From Polynucleobacter rarus (GTDB taxonomy: Bacteria > Pseudomonadota > Gammaproteobacteria > Burkholderiales > Burkholderiaceae): DNA of 64,000 nucleotides. The position numbers and the translations under genes were made by a program. The notes below the pieces were generated by a model. It had not been told where the DNA came from. It saw only the letters and a list, made by a program, of their open reading frames with translations, and made no database searches. Each line of letters begins with the position of its first letter. Position 1 is the first letter of the stretch. The DNA lies in assembly GCF_003072505.1 (NCBI RefSeq), contig NZ_NTGB01000001.1:1154659-1218658 (forward strand), read 5' to 3'. Positions 35,972 through 49,313 of this stretch are shown piece after piece.

Positions 35972-38539
35972 ATGAACAAGTTTGCAACCCTAAAGAGTTT
36001 TATCTTTAAAGAGTTTAGTTCTAATGGGAAGGTAAACCTTCTGACAAAACAACTCAGCCGTGCCGCCCAAAATATTTTAGAAGAAGCTTGGGTTGAAGCT
36101 GGACTCTCTGACTTTCCAATGCCAGTGTCTCCCTGTTTGGTTGCTGTAGGAGGCTTTGGAAGAGATGAATTATTTCCTTATTCAGATGTTGATATTTTAG
36201 TTCTACTCAATTTTGGTATCGATCAACCCGAATTCAACCTGTATAAGGATAAGTTTGAAAAGTTCATTACTCTTTGTTGGGATTATGGATTAGAAATTGG
36301 GTCTTCAGTACGAACTGTAGATGAGTGTATCGAAGAATCGAACAAAGATATTACGATCCGAACCGCACTTTTAGAGTCTAGATTTCTCTGTGGCAACCGT
36401 AAACTTTACCAATCTTTTACAGCTAGGTATGACGCTGAGATGGACCCGAAGTCATTTTTTTTGGAAAAGCTTTTAGAGTTACGTCAACGGCATCAAAAAT
36501 ACCAAAACACCCCCTACTCTTTGGAGCCCAATTGCAAAGAAAGTCCCGGTGGATTAAGAGATATTCAAGCAATCTTATGGATGACCCGTGCTGCTGGCTT
36601 TGGTTCAACAATCAATGACTTGAGTATTAGAGGCATATTAACCCCTCGGGAGACTAGGGAATTAAATAAGAACTATAAACTCTTACAAACCATCAGAGCG
36701 CATTTACATCTCATTTCGAATCGTCGCCAGGACCAATTAATATTTGAAGCACAAACTCCTTTGGCGGCATGCTTTGGTCTTGAAACCACCTCAGCCAAAA
36801 GAGCTAGTGAACAAATCATGCGCAGATACTACTGGGCAGCGAAAGCAGTAAATCAATTGAATGAAATTCTCATTCAAAATATCAAGGCGTTAATTTTCCC
36901 CAGAGAAGCTTCGCATTCCTTGCCCATTTCAGAGCATTTTGTAGAAAAAAATAATCAATTAGATATTATTGACCCATTGTTTTTTGAGCGTCATCCAGAG
37001 TCTATTTTTTTGGCATTTTTTACATTCTCCCAACATTCATCACTGGACGGATTTTCCAGCCAAGCCCTAAGATCTTTATATAACTCAAGGGAGTTAATGG
37101 ATAAAAAATGGCGAGAAGATCCTCAAAATAGAGCTCAATTTATTGAAATCATTAAGCAGCCAAGAGGTATCACACGTACTCTGCAATTAATGAATCAAAC
37201 GAGTGTACTAGGTCGATATCTGCCACCATTTCGAAAAATTGTTGGTCAAATGCAGCATGATTTATTCCATGTTTACACTGTCGATCAACATATATTGACC
37301 GTACTTAAAAATGTACGCCGATTCTTTGTGCCTGAACTAGCTCATGAGTTCCCTTTTTGCTCTCAGTTAGCCGCGAATTTTGACAAGCCCTGGTTATTAG
37401 TTCTCGGAGCACTCTTTCATGATATTGCTAAGGGTCGAGGGGGAGATCATTCAGATTTAGGCAAAAAAGATGTTCGTATTTTTGCTAAACAGCATCAATT
37501 AACTCCTGAAGAGACAGAGCTAGTCTCTTTTTTAGTTGCTGAACATTTATCGATGAGTCAAATTGCCCAAAAACAAGATATTAGTGACCCTGAAGTTGTC
37601 CAGGCTTTTGCGAATAAGGTAAAAGATGAAAAACACCTTACCGCACTTTATTTACTGACTGTCGCTGATATTCGAGGGACAAGTCCCAAAGTTTGGAATG
37701 CGTGGAAAGCTAAATTACTAGAAGATCTTTATAGAATCACGCTTAAATTTTTAGGTGGGGCAAAGTACGATACTCACTCTCAACTAGAACAGTGTCAGCA
37801 AAAAGCCCAAGAAATTTTAAGATTACATGGTTTAAGAAGCGATTCTCATGTTGAATTTTGGCAGCAAATAGATATCGGATTTTTCTTAAAGCACGATCCA
37901 GATGATATAGCTTGGGTCACAAGACATCTCTTTAATCAAGTCAACTCAAACAAATCGATTGTCTGTGCTCGAATTTCTCCAATTGGAGAAGGCCTACAAG
38001 TCTTTGTCTACACCCCCGATCAAGTTGATTTGTTCGCTAGAATTTGTTCCTATTTTGACAAGAGTAAATTTAATATCTTAGATGCCAATATTCAAACGAC
38101 TAAACATCACTATGCTTTAGATACCTTTCAAATAAGTTATCTTGATGGCTCTGAAATTGCTGCATATAGAGATTTAATTCAAATGATTGAACATGATCTA
38201 ACAGAAATCATTACTAGAAACTTGGCTTTACCCGAGGCCTTAAAAGGAAGAATTTCAAGACAATCAAGAACTTTCCCTGTTCAACCGCTAGTTAGTTTAG
38301 TCCCGGATGAAAGAGGTGACTCATTTATTCTGTCATTGTCGGCTAGTGATCGTGTCGGATTACTTTATGGCATTTCAAAGGTACTGGCCAAACACCAAAT
38401 TTCCCTTAAATCAGCTCGCATCAATACGCTTGGGGAACGAGTAGAAGACACCTTATTACTTGATGGCGAAAGATTAAAGCTCAATCCTAAGTTACAAATT
38501 CAATTAGAAACTGAGTTGTTTGAAGTACTTGGTGTTTGA
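35972..38539 (+). CDS. glnD: Bifunctional uridylyltransferase/uridylyl-removing enzyme (PII sensor)
   Basis: Senses glutamine and modifies PII proteins to set nitrogen assimilation. The 855 residues show, in order: a nucleotidyltransferase domain with GGFGRDELFPYSDVDILVLL at 60-79 (D72, D74 bind metal); a GlnE-like helical part; an HD domain for uridylyl removal with H483-D484 in ALFHDIAKG; and two C-terminal ACT domains (about 661-740 and 783-855) that bind glutamine. All domains are intact and the length is normal. Confidence 0.97.
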   Translation: MNKFATLKSFIFKEFSSNGKVNLLTKQLSRAAQNILEEAWVEAGLSDFPMPVSPCLVAVGGFGRDELFPYSDVDILVLLNFGIDQPEFNLYKDKFEKFITLCWDYGLEIGSSVRTVDECIEESNKDITIRTALLESRFLCGNRKLYQSFTARYDAEMDPKSFFLEKLLELRQRHQKYQNTPYSLEPNCKESPGGLRDIQAILWMTRAAGFGSTINDLSIRGILTPRETRELNKNYKLLQTIRAHLHLISNRRQDQLIFEAQTPLAACFGLETTSAKRASEQIMRRYYWAAKAVNQLNEILIQNIKALIFPREASHSLPISEHFVEKNNQLDIIDPLFFERHPESIFLAFFTFSQHSSLDGFSSQALRSLYNSRELMDKKWREDPQNRAQFIEIIKQPRGITRTLQLMNQTSVLGRYLPPFRKIVGQMQHDLFHVYTVDQHILTVLKNVRRFFVPELAHEFPFCSQLAANFDKPWLLVLGALFHDIAKGRGGDHSDLGKKDVRIFAKQHQLTPEETELVSFLVAEHLSMSQIAQKQDISDPEVVQAFANKVKDEKHLTALYLLTVADIRGTSPKVWNAWKAKLLEDLYRITLKFLGGAKYDTHSQLEQCQQKAQEILRLHGLRSDSHVEFWQQIDIGFFLKHDPDDIAWVTRHLFNQVNSNKSIVCARISPIGEGLQVFVYTPDQVDLFARICSYFDKSKFNILDANIQTTKHHYALDTFQISYLDGSEIAAYRDLIQMIEHDLTEIITRNLALPEALKGRISRQSRTFPVQPLVSLVPDERGDSFILSLSASDRVGLLYGISKVLAKHQISLKSARINTLGERVEDTLLLDGERLKLNPKLQIQLETELFEVLGV

Positions 38540-38567
38540 AATCCTACAATAAGCAAAACGAAGGTTC

Positions 38568-41847
<3,280 letters not shown>

Positions 41848-41866
41848 TGGTTACATCATTCTAAAA

Positions 41867-44800
41867 TTAAGCAATTTGTAGCAAGTTCGTTGCGGATTGT
41901 AGATCAACCGCCACAACCCTTGAAACCCCCTGCTCTTGCATGGTAACACCGATTAATTGGTTGGCTATTTCCATCGTAATCTTATTGTGTGAAATAAATA
42001 AAAATTGCGTATTTTTTGACATTTTGGCAACAATATCAGCATACCTGGCAGTATTGGCATCATCCAATGGCGCATCCACCTCATCTAACAAACAAAACGG
42101 AGCTGGATTGAGCTGAAACATTGAGAAAATTAAAGCAATCGCTGTTAGTGCCTTTTCACCACCGGACAATAAATGAATGGTAGAGTTTTTCTTACCAGGG
42201 GGTTGAGCCATTACCTGCACACCAGAGTCTAGTATTTCATCACCAGTCATGACAAGTTTCGCGTTACCACCTCCGAATAAGGCGGGGAATAAAAGCGCAA
42301 AATGTTTATTCACCTCATCAAAAGTACCTTGTAAGAGTTCACGCGTTTCACCATCAATTTTTAAAATCGCATCCGTTAAAGTCTGAATTGCCTCATTTAA
42401 ATCCGCAGACTGTGCATCTAAAAATCCTTTTCTCTCTCTAGATGACTTTAACTCATCCAAAGCGGCCATATTCACAGGACCTAAAGACTGAATGCTACGC
42501 TGAATATCATTGACTTGGGATTGCAATTGATTGACCTTGACCCCCTCATTCATGAGTTGAGAAATCGCATCAATATTGGCTTGCGCCTCTTCCAATAAAG
42601 CCGCAAATTGCTCAACCGTCAATCTAGCTGCTTGTTCTTTTAACTGTGCAGCAGTAATCCGTTCGCGGATGGGATTAATATCTCTTTCAGTGGTCAATCT
42701 ATTTTCATCAAAGGCTTTAATGTCGAACATTAAACCATCAAAAATAGTCCTTGCTTGGGTAAGACTTTCTTCCGATTCAGAGCGTTGTTCCAATAAATCT
42801 TGTAGTCGATCCTGGTTTTGGATACTACTCACTTGTTCTAATTCCAACTGATTTTGCAAGGTCTTTTGTTGCACAATTTCAAGTTGTTCTTGAGCAGTTT
42901 GAATATCTTTGGTAAGGTCAACTTGGCGTTGCTTTAATGAACGCAACGTGAAACTTGCTTCCTGCACTGAGGTCATCATATCTTGACGCTTTTGCATACC
43001 CATTTCGCGACTCGCAATCAGGGCCTGATTTTCGTTTTGCAAAATTTCATAAGTGCTAGCTAATTCGTCTAGTTGAGCAGTAATTTCCTCAGACAACGCA
43101 GCATTCTCTAATAAAGAACCGGCATGTTCTTCTAATGTATTTTGAGCTTCTTGTAAGCTAATGTTTAACTGTTCAGCTTTTGAAAAGTAATCAATCTCAG
43201 CCTGACGTAACTGCATCGTTTCAACCTCAAATCGATGAGCATCCTTCACCGCTTGCTGGGCATACAAACGATCCTCTTGAGCCTGAGCATAGGCGGCTTG
43301 ATAGTTCGATTTCGCAGAACTATTTTCCAGCTGTGCTTCTTCGAGCATCATGAGGTCAGATTTAAGTTGTTTTTCTAAATCTTCAATTTCTTTCGCTCTT
43401 GCAATCAAGCCAGCTTGTTCATTATCTTCAGCATAGACCTGAACGCCAACCCGAGAAACAATGTGCCCTGACTTGGTAACAAAAATTCCGCCGTTGGGGA
43501 GCTCTTTACGTTTTGACAATGCTTCACTGACTGTATCCATCACATAGATGTTATTTAACCACTCGTTTAAAACCTGAGTCAGTCCTAAATCTTTGACTTT
43601 GACGCGACTAGCAAATGGTGTGAACTGACTAAGTTGTGGTGATTTGATTGATTCATTTTGGGTGTTGTGCTCAAACCAGGCGACCCGTCCAGGTGGTTTT
43701 TGATCCACAAAAGTAAGGACGGCCTCAAGCTGGGATGACTCAATCGCGCCCAATCGCTCATGCAAAATAGCCTCAATAGCAGGCTCCCACCCTGTTTCTA
43801 CTTGAATTTTTTGCCATAGTCTCGGTAGATTCGCTAAATTATTTTTATCCAACCAAGGTTTTAATTTTCCTTGCGCTTGAATTTGCGCCTGGATATTTTT
43901 TAAAGCGTTTAATTTTGCTTGTGTCTGACTAATCGCCGCATTTGCTTTTAATAAAACTTCCTGGGCCTTTGCGCTAGCTTCTTCAGCTTGAGGAATATTT
44001 GCCTCTGCTTGCTGTTGCTTTAATTGGGCTTCATCTCTTTTTTTAATGGCATTTTCATTACGATCAATCGCCATTCCAAGTGCTTCTTCATCCGGTTTAA
44101 TTAACTGATCTAAATCAATTTTTAGACGGGCAATGCGTTGTTGTGTTTGTTGCGTTTGATTAGATATTCCTTGCGATACAGCACTTAATCGAGCGATTTC
44201 TTTTTCTTGATGATTAATCGCTTGGCGGGTTGATTCAACCTTGCCCTTAGAAGTATTCCACTGTTCCTCAATCAAAGACATTTCTGATAAGTGCTGGGCT
44301 AATAACTCCTGATAAGTTGCTTCTTTTTCAAGAGCTTCTTCTATTTCTTCCAAAATTAGACCAATTTGCTCTTGAGCAAGTTGAAGTTGAGTATCCCAGC
44401 GGGTTTGTTGATTGGCTAAATCGGCTAATTGTTCAGTAAGCCGCTGTTTTGAGTTGTCATTAAAACGTATTTCTGACTCTATTTGAGAAATAAGTGCGTT
44501 GACTTCATACAGCTTACCTTGGGCATCATTGACTTCATTTTGTAAATCGAACTGAAGACTACGCTTGGACTCTAGTTCCGATTCAACGGATCTTAACTTT
44601 GCCGTGAGTTCTTCGAAAGCTAATTGTTGTTCACGAATCACCATTGCTTGGGTGTTTTGTTCTTGCTCGCCTTCTATTTTTCTCATTAACCATAACAAAT
44701 GTTGCTTTTCTGTCATGTTTTTTTGATAAGTTTGGAACTTCTCAGCAACCTCAGCTTGTGATTCAAGTTTTACTAACTGACTGTCCAATTCCCGCAAGAC

Positions 44801-45388
44801 ATCCCTGACACGCGTAAGATTTTCTTGAGTGCTTTCAATACGAGATTCCGTTTCTCGGCGACGTTCTTTATATTTAGACACGCCTGCGGCTTCTTCGAGA
44901 AAGATTCTTAATTCTTCGGGCTTAGCCTCAATAATTCTAGAAATCATGCCTTGGCCAATAATGGCATAGGCACGCGGACCTAAGCCCGTTCCAAGAAACA
45001 TATCTTGAATGTCTTTTCTTCTAACATTTTGTTGATTAATCAAATAGTTAGAAGTGCCATCTCGAGTCAAAACACGTTTCACAGAAATTTCGCCAAAGGC
45101 TGCCCATTGGCCTTGTGCCTTACCGTCAGTATTATCAAAAACGAGTTCAACGCTGGCTCTGCCTGAGGGCTTTCTGAGACCGGAGCCATTGAAAATAACG
45201 TCTTGCATGGACTCTCCACGCAATTCACTAGCCCTTGACTCGCCCAATACCCAACGGACTGCGTCGATAATATTCGACTTCCCGCAACCATTCGGACCGA
45301 CAACGCCAATTAATTGGCCAGGCAGGTCAAAGTTAGTAGGATCTACAAAAGATTTAAAACCAGCAAGTTTGATTGATCTAAGTCTCAC
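41867..45388 (-). CDS. smc: Chromosome partition protein SMC
   Basis: Condensin-type ATPase for chromosome organisation. The 1173 residues show the Walker A loop GPNGCGKSN (31-39), two long coiled coils with a central hinge (about 500-640), and C-terminal signature LSGGEKALTA (1074-1083) with Walker B LLDEVDAPLD (D1102, E1103). Coiled-coil regions are rich in Gln and Glu. Kleisin partners ScpA/ScpB are not encoded nearby. It is the first gene of the unit leading to zipA and ligA, and is divergent from dapD. Confidence 0.98.
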   Translation of the reverse strand: MRLRSIKLAGFKSFVDPTNFDLPGQLIGVVGPNGCGKSNIIDAVRWVLGESRASELRGESMQDVIFNGSGLRKPSGRASVELVFDNTDGKAQGQWAAFGEISVKRVLTRDGTSNYLINQQNVRRKDIQDMFLGTGLGPRAYAIIGQGMISRIIEAKPEELRIFLEEAAGVSKYKERRRETESRIESTQENLTRVRDVLRELDSQLVKLESQAEVAEKFQTYQKNMTEKQHLLWLMRKIEGEQEQNTQAMVIREQQLAFEELTAKLRSVESELESKRSLQFDLQNEVNDAQGKLYEVNALISQIESEIRFNDNSKQRLTEQLADLANQQTRWDTQLQLAQEQIGLILEEIEEALEKEATYQELLAQHLSEMSLIEEQWNTSKGKVESTRQAINHQEKEIARLSAVSQGISNQTQQTQQRIARLKIDLDQLIKPDEEALGMAIDRNENAIKKRDEAQLKQQQAEANIPQAEEASAKAQEVLLKANAAISQTQAKLNALKNIQAQIQAQGKLKPWLDKNNLANLPRLWQKIQVETGWEPAIEAILHERLGAIESSQLEAVLTFVDQKPPGRVAWFEHNTQNESIKSPQLSQFTPFASRVKVKDLGLTQVLNEWLNNIYVMDTVSEALSKRKELPNGGIFVTKSGHIVSRVGVQVYAEDNEQAGLIARAKEIEDLEKQLKSDLMMLEEAQLENSSAKSNYQAAYAQAQEDRLYAQQAVKDAHRFEVETMQLRQAEIDYFSKAEQLNISLQEAQNTLEEHAGSLLENAALSEEITAQLDELASTYEILQNENQALIASREMGMQKRQDMMTSVQEASFTLRSLKQRQVDLTKDIQTAQEQLEIVQQKTLQNQLELEQVSSIQNQDRLQDLLEQRSESEESLTQARTIFDGLMFDIKAFDENRLTTERDINPIRERITAAQLKEQAARLTVEQFAALLEEAQANIDAISQLMNEGVKVNQLQSQVNDIQRSIQSLGPVNMAALDELKSSRERKGFLDAQSADLNEAIQTLTDAILKIDGETRELLQGTFDEVNKHFALLFPALFGGGNAKLVMTGDEILDSGVQVMAQPPGKKNSTIHLLSGGEKALTAIALIFSMFQLNPAPFCLLDEVDAPLDDANTARYADIVAKMSKNTQFLFISHNKITMEIANQLIGVTMQEQGVSRVVAVDLQSATNLLQIA

Positions 45389-45523
45389 AGCAATTCATTT
45401 TCAGTCAAATAAATTAAGATAATATCAAGAGTAAGCAATTTTCTCTGACTTTTATCAATAAAAAGTCTTCACGATATAAAATAGTGCTTATTTTCCTACT
45501 GAAATTACAACATTCAATTAACT

Positions 45524-46363
45524 ATGACAAACACAAATAACCAGCCATTAGAAAACCTCATCAATCTTGCTTGGGACGATCGTGCCAATATCAATCAACA
45601 AAACGTTACTGCAGAATTAAAAAATGCTGTCGCAAGCGTTATCGATGGCTTAAATAACGGTAGTTTAAGAGTTGCCACTAGGGTCAGTGTGGGTAACTGG
45701 ACAGTGAATCAATGGGTTAAAAAAGCAGTTCTGCTGTCATTCAAATTACAAGATAACGAAGTGATGCCTGCAGGAGGTTTTACGCAGTTTTATGACAAGG
45801 TACCTAGTAAATTTGCAGATTACACGGCCGCAGATTTTGCCGCAGGCGGATTTAGAGTTGTTCCACCAGCCATTGCTAGACGTGGATCGTTTATCGGTAA
45901 AAGCGTTGTATTAATGCCATCCTACGTCAACATCGGTGCTTATGTAGATGAAAATTCGATGGTTGATACATGGGCAACTGTTGGATCTTGCGCTCAAATC
46001 GGTAAAAACGTTCACCTGTCAGGTGGCGTTGGGATTGGTGGTGTTTTAGAACCTGTTCAGGCTGGGCCAGTCATTATTGAAGACAACTGCTTTATTGGTG
46101 CCCGTTCCGAAGTTGTGGAAGGCGTCATTATTGAAGAAAATAGCGTTTTATCGATGGGTGTTTATATTGGTCAAAGCACCAAAATTTATGACAGAGAAAC
46201 TGGCGAAGTGCATTATGGCAGAGTACCTGCCGGCTCTGTTGTGGTTCCCGGTTCAATTCCCTCGAAAGATGGCAAATATAGCTTGTACGCCGCAATTATC
46301 GTTAAAAAAGTTGACGCTCAAACTCGTGCTAAAACAGCGATTAACGATTTATTAAGAGATTAA
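45524..46363 (+). CDS. dapD: Tetrahydrodipicolinate N-succinyltransferase
   Basis: Succinylates tetrahydrodipicolinate in the lysine/meso-DAP pathway. The 279-residue hexapeptide-repeat protein contains the family regions [37 protein letters not shown] and [20 protein letters not shown]. Its product is handled by DapC and then DapE, whose gene lies 360 bases downstream. The stop overlaps the next ATG (TAATG), so the downstream gene is coupled. Confidence 0.97.
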   Translation: MTNTNNQPLENLINLAWDDRANINQQNVTAELKNAVASVIDGLNNGSLRVATRVSVGNWTVNQWVKKAVLLSFKLQDNEVMPAGGFTQFYDKVPSKFADYTAADFAAGGFRVVPPAIARRGSFIGKSVVLMPSYVNIGAYVDENSMVDTWATVGSCAQIGKNVHLSGGVGIGGVLEPVQAGPVIIEDNCFIGARSEVVEGVIIEENSVLSMGVYIGQSTKIYDRETGEVHYGRVPAGSVVVPGSIPSKDGKYSLYAAIIVKKVDAQTRAKTAINDLLRD

Positions 46364-46722
46364 TGAGTTCCATGTCGATCAAAATTTTTGGAATCCCCAA
46401 TTGCAATACTGTCAAAAAAGCACGAGATTGGCTGACAAGCAATGACATTTCCTATGAATTTATTGATTTCAAAAAACAAATACCAACCGAGCCTCAAGTG
46501 CTAGGTTGGTTGGCAAAAGTTGAACTTGACCAGTTAATCAATCGCAAGGGCACCACTTGGCGTTCCCTATCTGAAGAACAGCAACTATTAGCGCAAACGC
46601 AGGATGGGGCAATCGCCTTAATGGTTTCCAAACCATCTGTGATTAAACGTCCGGTACTACAATCTGGAGATGAAATGATGTTGGGATTTGATGAAGTCAA
46701 ATACGCCAACTTTTTTAAATAA
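46363..46722 (+). CDS. ArsC/Spx-family reductase-like protein (YffB type)
   Basis: A 119-residue thioredoxin-fold protein of the ArsC family, closest in form to E. coli YffB. It has a single N-terminal cysteine (C14 in [15 protein letters not shown]), the segment [10 protein letters not shown], and a C-terminal conserved SVIKRPVL. It lacks the multiple cysteines of true arsenate reductases, and no ars genes are nearby, so arsenate reduction is unlikely. Its place between dapD and dapE is common in proteobacteria, but the function is not established. Confidence 0.9.
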   Translation: MSSMSIKIFGIPNCNTVKKARDWLTSNDISYEFIDFKKQIPTEPQVLGWLAKVELDQLINRKGTTWRSLSEEQQLLAQTQDGAIALMVSKPSVIKRPVLQSGDEMMLGFDEVKYANFFK

Positions 46723-46727
46723 AGCTT

Positions 46728-47900
46728 ATGCCTGAAAATCAATTAACAACTACCCAACAATTAGCACAAGGTCTGATTGCCCATCCCTCTGTAACACCAA
46801 TGGATGGTGGGATTCAACAGTTAATTGCGAGTCGCTTAAAACAACTCAATTTTAGTTGCGAGACAATCATGAGCGGTCCAGACGATTTTTTAGTTACCAA
46901 CTTATGGGCTATTCGCAGAGGCACTGACGGAGCTCAAGCTAAGTGTCTGGTCTTTGCCGGACATACCGATGTAGTACCGCCTGGCCCCATGGATAAATGG
47001 AATACTAACCCCTTTGTGCCAGTGATTAAAGACGGCATTTTGTACGGTCGCGGAGCAGCTGATATGAAAAGCTCTTTAGCAGCGTTCGTTGTGGCAACGG
47101 AAGAGTTTGTCCAACAATATCCTATGCATGCAGGTTCGATTGCGTTTTTATTGACCAGTGATGAAGAAGGTCCTAAAAATACAGATGGCACCGTTGTTGT
47201 GGTTAATAAATTAAAAGAGAGACAAGTGAAACTGGATTACTGTATCGTTGGTGAACCAACGAGTAGTAAAGTTTTTGGAGATACCATCAAAAATGGTAGA
47301 CGTGGCTCGCTATCAGCTAAATTAAGTGTTAAGGGAATTCAAGGTCATGTAGCCTACCCTCATTTAGGGCGTAATCCAATCCATCAAGTTGCTCCCGTAT
47401 TAGCTGAATTAGCACAAATTCAATGGGATAAGGGTAATGAATATTTCCCACCAACAACTTGGCAAACCTCCAATTTTCATGCAGGTACTGGCGCAACGAA
47501 TGTAATTCCTGGTGAGGCTGTGATTGACTTTAACTTCCGATTTGCTTCAGTAAGTACCGCATCTAGCTTGGCTAAACAAGTAGAAGATATTCTCAATAAA
47601 CATCAGTTGGAATATGAAATATCTTGGAACCAAGGGGGCGAGCCCTTCTTGACCCCGCGGGGAGAATTGTGTGATGTTTTACAATCTGCAATTAAAGAGA
47701 CAACCGGTGTAGATGCAGAGTTGTCTACAACAGGCGGAACGAGTGATGGTCGCTTTATTGCAAAAATTTGTCCGCAAGTGGTTGAATTTGGCCCCATCAA
47801 TGCCACAATTCACCAAGTAAACGAAAATATCAAAGTAGATGATATAGAATCTCTTAAAGATATTTACTTTACCGTATTAAAAAAATTAATGATTCAATAA
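46728..47900 (+). CDS. dapE: Succinyl-diaminopimelate desuccinylase
   Basis: Hydrolyses N-succinyl-LL-DAP to LL-DAP, a di-zinc M20 enzyme. The 390 residues include H79 and D81 ([11 protein letters not shown]), bridging D112 (RGAADMKSS), and E146/E147 (TSDEEGP) with the general base. Later blocks are [10 protein letters not shown] and [11 protein letters not shown]. The start is five bases after the ArsC-like gene. dapD and dapE together indicate the succinylase branch of the DAP pathway, giving lysine and cell-wall DAP. Confidence 0.97.
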   Translation: MPENQLTTTQQLAQGLIAHPSVTPMDGGIQQLIASRLKQLNFSCETIMSGPDDFLVTNLWAIRRGTDGAQAKCLVFAGHTDVVPPGPMDKWNTNPFVPVIKDGILYGRGAADMKSSLAAFVVATEEFVQQYPMHAGSIAFLLTSDEEGPKNTDGTVVVVNKLKERQVKLDYCIVGEPTSSKVFGDTIKNGRRGSLSAKLSVKGIQGHVAYPHLGRNPIHQVAPVLAELAQIQWDKGNEYFPPTTWQTSNFHAGTGATNVIPGEAVIDFNFRFASVSTASSLAKQVEDILNKHQLEYEISWNQGGEPFLTPRGELCDVLQSAIKETTGVDAELSTTGGTSDGRFIAKICPQVVEFGPINATIHQVNENIKVDDIESLKDIYFTVLKKLMIQ

Positions 47901-47930
47901 GCAATCTTTATTAGAGACAACTGTATATCC

Positions 47931-48821
47931 TTGGAAGAAGACCCGCAAAGTTTTGATCAAGCCATTGATCAAATTACTGAAATTTTAAATGGCTCAAATG
48001 TCTATTTTGGTCATGGTGCACCCGAGGCACCTAGCGAAGCCTTGTGGCTGATTGCTCATTGTGTTGGCATTTCACCAGTGCAAGCTCTCGATCATTTGGA
48101 TGAACCTTATGATGCAGTGGCTTTTGCAAAAGCATTGAAAATTGTCGAGGAAAGAATTAAAACCAGAACTCCCCTTGCTTATCTTCTAAAAGAAGCTTGG
48201 TTGATGGGTCACTGTTTTGAATGTGATGAGCGTAGTATTATTCCCAGATCTTTTATTGCAGAATTGATTACTCAAGGTGATCTGGATGATTTCTTACCAC
48301 CGGATGGGAAAGCCTTAGATTTATGCACTGGTAATGGCTCTTTAGCCATTCTCCTTTCATTGAACTATCCAGATATCCAAGTTTGTGCCAGTGATATCGA
48401 TTTAAATGCCCTCGCCCTTGCCCAAAAAAATATTCTTAGCTACGAATTATCAGAAGTAATTGAAATTATCCATAGTGATTTATGGATTGATTTACCTGAA
48501 CCAAATGAAGAGAATCGATTTGATTTAATTATTTGTAATCCCCCTTATGTCAATCAAACGACGATGCAAAAATTACCTGCAGAGTATTTAAAAGAGCCCT
48601 GGTTGGCATTAGATGGTGGTGAAGATGGGATGACACTCATTCGTAAAATTATTCAAGATGCGAAAAACTATTTGAATGAAAGAGGGGCTCTAGTCATCGA
48701 AATTGGAAACGAATACGATAACTTTATTAATGCTTTTCCAGAATTAGAAGTCCAGTGGCTTGAGGTTTCAAGTTCTAATCGTCAAGTTTTACTTATCTTA
48801 GAAGAGAACCTTCCTCAGTAA
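47931..48821 (+). CDS. prmB: 50S ribosomal protein L3 glutamine methyltransferase
   Basis: N5-glutamine methyltransferase of the HemK/PrmB group. The 296-residue protein has an N-terminal helical domain and a Rossmann domain with the SAM loop DLCTGNGSLAILL and the catalytic NPPY at 203-206, followed by PWLALDGGEDGM. The sequence after NPPY (VNQTTMQKLPAEY) fits PrmB better than PrmC. The start is a TTG at 47931, since no ATG gives the expected N-terminus. It is the last gene of the dapD-dapE unit. Confidence 0.92.
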   Translation: MEEDPQSFDQAIDQITEILNGSNVYFGHGAPEAPSEALWLIAHCVGISPVQALDHLDEPYDAVAFAKALKIVEERIKTRTPLAYLLKEAWLMGHCFECDERSIIPRSFIAELITQGDLDDFLPPDGKALDLCTGNGSLAILLSLNYPDIQVCASDIDLNALALAQKNILSYELSEVIEIIHSDLWIDLPEPNEENRFDLIICNPPYVNQTTMQKLPAEYLKEPWLALDGGEDGMTLIRKIIQDAKNYLNERGALVIEIGNEYDNFINAFPELEVQWLEVSSSNRQVLLILEENLPQ

Positions 48822-48847
48822 AAATTCGAATCTTTTTAAGTGTCAAT

Positions 48848-49297
48848 CTAACTGATATCAAATTGTCGAATTAGATTTGTTAACATCGTACGAATTTCAG
48901 GTGGAATTGGAGTCGGTTTTTGATCATTTCGATTCACATAAACATGGGTAAATCGACCTAAGGCACATAGCGCTGGGTCATCATTTTTAAAAATACCTAA
49001 ACGATAAACAACGCTTGAATTACCTATTTTTTCAACGGCAATTCCCACAAAAACCTCATCAGGAAAAGTGATTGAGGAAAAAAATTGACAATGGTTATCA
49101 ACTACAAGACCAACAACTTTACTCTCTTGAAAATCAATGAAACCTTGTTCTACCAAGTTTAAATTAACGGCTGTGTCAAAAAAAGAAAAATAGACAACAT
49201 TATTCACGTGCTGATAAACATCGTTATCCGACCAACGGGTAGAGATTCTGACAATTTTCGGAAAGTCATCGCGAGTGAGGTGAGGAACTTTAGGCAT
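48848..49297 (-). CDS. Acyl-CoA thioesterase, hotdog fold (4HBT family)
   Basis: A 149-residue thioesterase-superfamily protein with the 4HBT active-site strand-helix RWSDNDVYQHVNNVVYFSFF (about 21-40), where the Asp and the HVNN turn form the catalytic site. The substrate acyl group cannot be told from sequence. It may be a general acyl-CoA or 4-hydroxybenzoyl-type thioesterase. It converges with prmB, with 26 bases between stops, and lies 16 bases after radA on the same strand. Confidence 0.9.
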   Translation of the reverse strand: MPKVPHLTRDDFPKIVRISTRWSDNDVYQHVNNVVYFSFFDTAVNLNLVEQGFIDFQESKVVGLVVDNHCQFFSSITFPDEVFVGIAVEKIGNSSVVYRLGIFKNDDPALCALGRFTHVYVNRNDQKPTPIPPEIRTMLTNLIRQFDIS

Positions 49298-49313
49298 TGA
49301 AAGATTCTAAATA

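Noticed and set aside
46363..46722. Arsenate reductase
   Set aside because: Only one cysteine and no ars genes nearby; the dap context matches the YffB-type group.
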